Made by a program: the position numbers and the translations under genes. Below are positions 3,142 through 5,970 of a stretch of DNA of 5,970 nucleotides, piece after piece. The stretch covers positions 1-5,970 of the forward strand of contig JAIRRL010000197.1 of the NCBI GenBank assembly GCA_031255985.1, in the 5' to 3' direction. The notes beneath the pieces are model-generated. The model searched no databases and was not told the origin of the DNA. It saw only the letters and a program-made list of their open reading frames with translations. Each line of letters starts with the position of its first letter. Position 1 is the stretch's first letter. Origin of the DNA: Gracilibacteraceae bacterium (lineage in GTDB: Bacteria > Bacillota > Desulfitobacteriia > Desulfitobacteriales > Syntrophobotulaceae).

Positions 3142-5970
3142 ATGCAATCCGCGCGAACACGGACACGAGCAAGTAAAATCCTGCACCTGCTCCTGGCGGT
3201 ATGCCTTGTGCTGGCGACGACGCCGCTGACGGCGGCGGCGGAAGAAGAAACCATATCCTTTGAAGGGCTCAACTACAAGATCCTCACTCAGCCAAGCAAC
3301 GGCGGCCACGGCAGGGTTGCAGTGGGAGCCAATCAAGGCGCCGCCGTCGAGAACCTCAGCATACCGGAAACGATCACGGTTTACGACGAAAGCGGGAACG
3401 AAATAGTCTATGATGTGTGGGCAATAAGCCAAAATGCGTTTGCTAACTGCTCCGGCTTGACCGGCGACCTGACCATCGGAGACTCGGTGAGAACCATCGG
3501 GAAGAGCGCGTTTGCCGGCTGCTCCGGCTTGACCGGCGACCTGACCATCGGAGGCTCGGTGGAAACCATCGGGGAGAGCGCGTTTGACGGCTGCTCTCAC
3601 TTGACCGGCGACCTGACCATCCCAAACTCGGTGATTACCATCGAGAAAAATGCGTTTAACAACTGCTCCGGCTTCAACGGCGAGCTGACCATCGGAGGCT
3701 CGGTGAGAACCATCGGGAATAATGCGTTTTATAACTGTTCTCACTTGACCGGCGACCTGACCATCCCAAACTCGGTGATTACCATCGGGCTTGACGCGTT
3801 TTACGACTGCGTCCGCTTGAACGGCGACCTGACCATCGGAAGCTCGGTGACTATCATCGAAAATAGCACGTTTGCCGGCTGCTCCCGCTTGACCGGCGAC
3901 CTGATCATCCCTGAGTCGGTGGAAACCATCAAGGCGAATGCGTTTTTCGACTGCTCCCGCTTGACCGGCGTGACCATCGGAAGCTCGGTGAAAACCGTCG
4001 GGAATAGTGCGTTTCTCAACTGCAGAGGCTTAACCGGCGTGACCATCGGAAGCTCGGTGGAAGATATCGGGAACAAAGCGTTTGCCGGCTGCAGAGGCTT
4101 AACAGCCCTAACCTTCCTGGGCGACAGCCCCCCGGCCTTTGGTAATAATGTATTCAAAGACATCCCAGAAGCCTTAATCGTCACCGTGCCGGACGAGTCC
4201 AAAGCAGCCTACAACTCGGCGCTTTCGGGACTCCCCCCAGACTCTCTCATCAGGGGAACGGACGACGGTCCAGTCTCCGGCGTAATGACCATCGGCAATG
4301 GAGACTTTGCTGACCTTGAATCAACAGACACAAGCGGCGATGGTTGGCGCTGGATAGCGAAGGATGGCGTTTTGGAGTTGGACAACGATTATGATGGGGC
4401 GCCGATAAAAATCTCTTGCCACAAAGCCGAAACCGTCAAGCTGGTTTACACCGGCGAAGTTACCGTTGAAAACAGTGCCACCGACGATTGGGCTCTTTAC
4501 TGCGAAGGCAATCTCAATATCAGCGGCGTCAGCGGCGACGACCTTCTCACGGTGATAAACACCGGCGACGGTTCGGCAATCATTGCGCGTTCTTTGAGTA
4601 TCACCGGCCCGGCGTCGGTATCGGCGTCGTCAAGCGGCGGCCACGGCATTAAGCTGATAGATCTCCGCGCAAATATCATCGACGTGACCGGCATGACCGG
4701 AACGCTGACCGCCAGCGGAAGCAATGGCATTTACAACAAGGACGGCAGCCTCGAAATCAGGGGCGCAATGGGCGAGGGCGGTAAAATAGACGCAACCGGA
4801 ACAAGCTGCGGCATACGCAGCAGCGGCGCGTTGACCATCACCGCCGCAGGCGAGATAAACGCCGCCGCCACAGAAAGCGAAGGTGTGGCGCTCAGCAGCA
4901 GCGGATCAATCAATATCAGCGACGCCGCCGTAACCGCCACCGGCGCAGGCGGTATGTCCCCGGCCCTCATCACCGTCAAGAGCGGGACGCTGACAGCGAC
5001 AGGATACACGATCAGCAAACTCGCCGTCCACGGCGGAACGGTGAACTTCACCGGTAATATCGGCGACATAACTGTTGACGGCGCGGGGGCGGACGTCACC
5101 ATTACGGGCGACGTCGCCAAGTCATTCATCAGCGACGGCGTTACGCGAATCAATGGAGATGTCCAAAACCTCAGTCATACGGGCGGCTTGCTCATCACAG
5201 GCGGCAGCGCGGCGGTCTACTATCATGAAGGCAGCTATAATATTGTCCTCGGCAATGACGGCATCGGCGGGGATTTGGCTTTCTTCCAAAACCTCGATTT
5301 CCACCTGCCCGCCGGCATCGCCAACGGCGCAACCATGCTTGCCGCGGGCGGGACGGCGGACATTTCAGAGGCGACGGTGAGCATCTACGGCTCCGGTCTA
5401 TCGCTCAACAACGGCGACTCGCTTGTGCTTATCGACGCGAGCGCGGGAGCGCTTACCGGCGCCCCGGCCAATACCTCGGTCAGCGGCGGCGGGTACAACT
5501 GGAATCTGTCAGTTTCAGGCGATAAGTTGATTGCGACGGTAGTTCCTATCGATACTACCGCCCCCGTACTCACGGCCGGAACAGTCAACCGCGCAAGCGA
5601 CACGCAGGCCGCCATTGGCTTTACAACCAATGAAGCGGGAACAGCGTACTATCTTGTGCAAGACAGCGGCGCGGCTCCGGCAAGCGCGGCGGTGGTTTCG
5701 GGCGGAATCTCTCTCGGCCCTGTTTCCGGCGCGGTGGCGGACAAGCCTGTGACGCTGACGGCGGGGGCAAAGGATATTTACGTCGTGGTTCAGGACGCGG
5801 GGAACAACACCAGCGCGCCCTTGAAGATCACGGCGGCGGCCGCCGCCCCGCCGGTGAAAACCGTGTTCGTGGGCGGGCAAAGCGGACCCTTGACGGCGGG
5901 AATAGCCGGGAGCGCCACATTCCCCGTGACGACCGCGAACATTGCGAACGGCGCTTACCCGGCCACGCTT
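3142..5970 (+). CDS. Secreted mosaic surface protein: BspA-type leucine-rich repeats, beta-helix and Ig-like module (continues past the right edge)
   Basis: A very large exported protein, probably displayed on the cell surface for adhesion or binding. The 943 visible codons contain no stop. Residues 1-33 are a Sec signal peptide: basic start (Arg5, 7, 9, Lys12), hydrophobic core 13-29, likely cut after TAAA before EEE. Residues 38-105 are the cap of a BspA-like LRR_5 domain. Nine repeats cover 106-319, each with the pattern LTGDLTIxxSVxTIxxxAFxxC. A C-terminal cap follows (320-370, LGDSPPAF and VPDESKAAYNSAL). After a linker, GDGWRWIAKDGVLELDN (399-415) opens a long Gly/Ser/Thr/Asn-rich stretch of short beta strands to about 800, predicted as a right-handed beta-helix. 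An Ig-like module starts at DTTAPVL (804) and runs to about 898, and another repeat module begins at 905. Anchoring (SLH, LPXTG or autotransporter barrel) lies outside the window. The ligand is unknown. Confidence 0.93.
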   Translation, partial: MQSARTRTRASKILHLLLAVCLVLATTPLTAAAEEETISFEGLNYKILTQPSNGGHGRVAVGANQGAAVENLSIPETITVYDESGNEIVYDVWAISQNAFANCSGLTGDLTIGDSVRTIGKSAFAGCSGLTGDLTIGGSVETIGESAFDGCSHLTGDLTIPNSVITIEKNAFNNCSGFNGELTIGGSVRTIGNNAFYNCSHLTGDLTIPNSVITIGLDAFYDCVRLNGDLTIGSSVTIIENSTFAGCSRLTGDLIIPESVETIKANAFFDCSRLTGVTIGSSVKTVGNSAFLNCRGLTGVTIGSSVEDIGNKAFAGCRGLTALTFLGDSPPAFGNNVFKDIPEALIVTVPDESKAAYNSALSGLPPDSLIRGTDDGPVSGVMTIGNGDFADLESTDTSGDGWRWIAKDGVLELDNDYDGAPIKISCHKAETVKLVYTGEVTVENSATDDWALYCEGNLNISGVSGDDLLTVINTGDGSAIIARSLSITGPASVSASSSGGHGIKLIDLRANIIDVTGMTGTLTASGSNGIYNKDGSLEIRGAMGEGGKIDATGTSCGIRSSGALTITAAGEINAAATESEGVALSSSGSINISDAAVTATGAGGMSPALITVKSGTLTATGYTISKLAVHGGTVNFTGNIGDITVDGAGADVTITGDVAKSFISDGVTRINGDVQNLSHTGGLLITGGSAAVYYHEGSYNIVLGNDGIGGDLAFFQNLDFHLPAGIANGATMLAAGGTADISEATVSIYGSGLSLNNGDSLVLIDASAGALTGAPANTSVSGGGYNWNLSVSGDKLIATVVPIDTTAPVLTAGTVNRASDTQAAIGFTTNEAGTAYYLVQDSGAAPASAAVVSGGISLGPVSGAVADKPVTLTAGAKDIYVVVQDAGNNTSAPLKITAAAAAPPVKTVFVGGQSGPLTAGIAGSATFPVTTANIANGAYPATL
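3457..4098 (+). repeat. Nine tandem LRR-coding units (seven of 72 bases, two of 69)
   Basis: Units start at 3457, 3529, 3601, 3673, 3745, 3817, 3889, 3961 and 4030. Each encodes a BspA/LRR_5 repeat with an AF or TF pair and an invariant Cys three residues on (AFAGC, AFDGC, AFNNC). The last two units are one codon shorter because Asp-Leu is replaced by Val (LTGVTIGSSV). The DNA is highly similar between units, with the block CTGACCATC followed by the TCGGTG codons recurring, so the array should be prone to slippage or unequal recombination without breaking the frame. Confidence 0.92.
3595..3787 (+). repeat. 49-base identical tracts 144 bases apart inside the LRR array
   Basis: Positions 3595-3643 and 3739-3787 are identical by eye. 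They span the end of units 2 and 4 (SH) and most of units 3 and 5 (LTGDLTIPNSVITI). The offset equals two 72-base units, so the array carries a two-unit higher-order period (a GGS unit then a PNS unit), consistent with a recent two-unit duplication or gene conversion. Confidence 0.75.

Noticed and set aside
3117..3176. Short leader-peptide frame of 19 codons overlapping the surface-protein start
   Set aside because: It has no Shine-Dalgarno site of its own and overlaps the true start out of frame. No regulatory codon run is visible.
3193..3204. Possible lipobox LAVC in the signal peptide
   Set aside because: The residue before Cys21 is Val rather than Gly, Ala or Ser, and the Cys lies mid-core. 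TAAA before EEE is a better signal peptidase I site.
3121..3744. 207-codon open frame on the minus strand
   Set aside because: It lies antisense to the LRR array. Its repetitive Arg/Gly/Gln-rich product is a by-product of the 72-base repeats, with no domain or ribosome binding site.
3457..4098. Regularly spaced repeats resembling a CRISPR array
   Set aside because: The period is a constant 72 or 69 bases, in frame with an open coding sequence. The 'spacers' are themselves similar, and the translation gives a textbook LRR_5 repeat.

Overview
This 5,970-base window is G+C-rich bacterial DNA. It holds two divergent, paralogous sensor histidine kinases, an OmpR-type response regulator and the first 943 codons of a large secreted mosaic surface protein. 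The mix is typical of an anaerobic, probably host- or gut-associated bacterium: a clostridial-style six-helix membrane sensor kinase, BspA-type (Treponema pallidum-like) leucine-rich repeats, and Ig-like modules common in Bacillota surface proteins. My best inference is Bacillota (Clostridia or Negativicutes), with Synergistota as an alternative. No rRNA or housekeeping gene is present to settle it.

Layout. Positions 1-712 (minus strand) hold the N-terminal 237 codons of a histidine kinase that runs off the left edge just after its H-box. Positions 713-934 are a divergent intergenic region with a near-consensus promoter for the plus strand and a weaker candidate for the minus strand. Positions 935-2257 (plus) hold a complete 440-residue kinase. 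It shares an ATGA overlap with the 244-residue OmpR/PhoB-family regulator at 2254-2988. Positions 2989-3141 are a short regulatory gap with a possible extended -10 element, three copies of an AATCGRCRCA motif and two adjacent hairpins, the second resembling a terminator. From 3142 to the right edge there is one open frame with no stop: a Sec-exported protein with nine tandem 23-24-residue leucine-rich repeats, a predicted beta-helix region, an Ig-like module and the start of another repeat module.

How the genes may work together. The kinase and regulator at 935-2988 form a translationally coupled two-component system. The left-hand kinase has nearly the same membrane sensor, so the locus looks like a duplicated and diverged sensory unit. 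Whether its own regulator lies beyond the left edge cannot be seen. The surface-protein gene lies directly downstream of the regulator on the same strand and is a natural candidate target. That link rests on position only.

Both edge genes are truncated by the window, not broken. No tRNA, rRNA, insertion sequence, CRISPR array or replication origin was seen, and no stretch over 300 bases lacks a gene.
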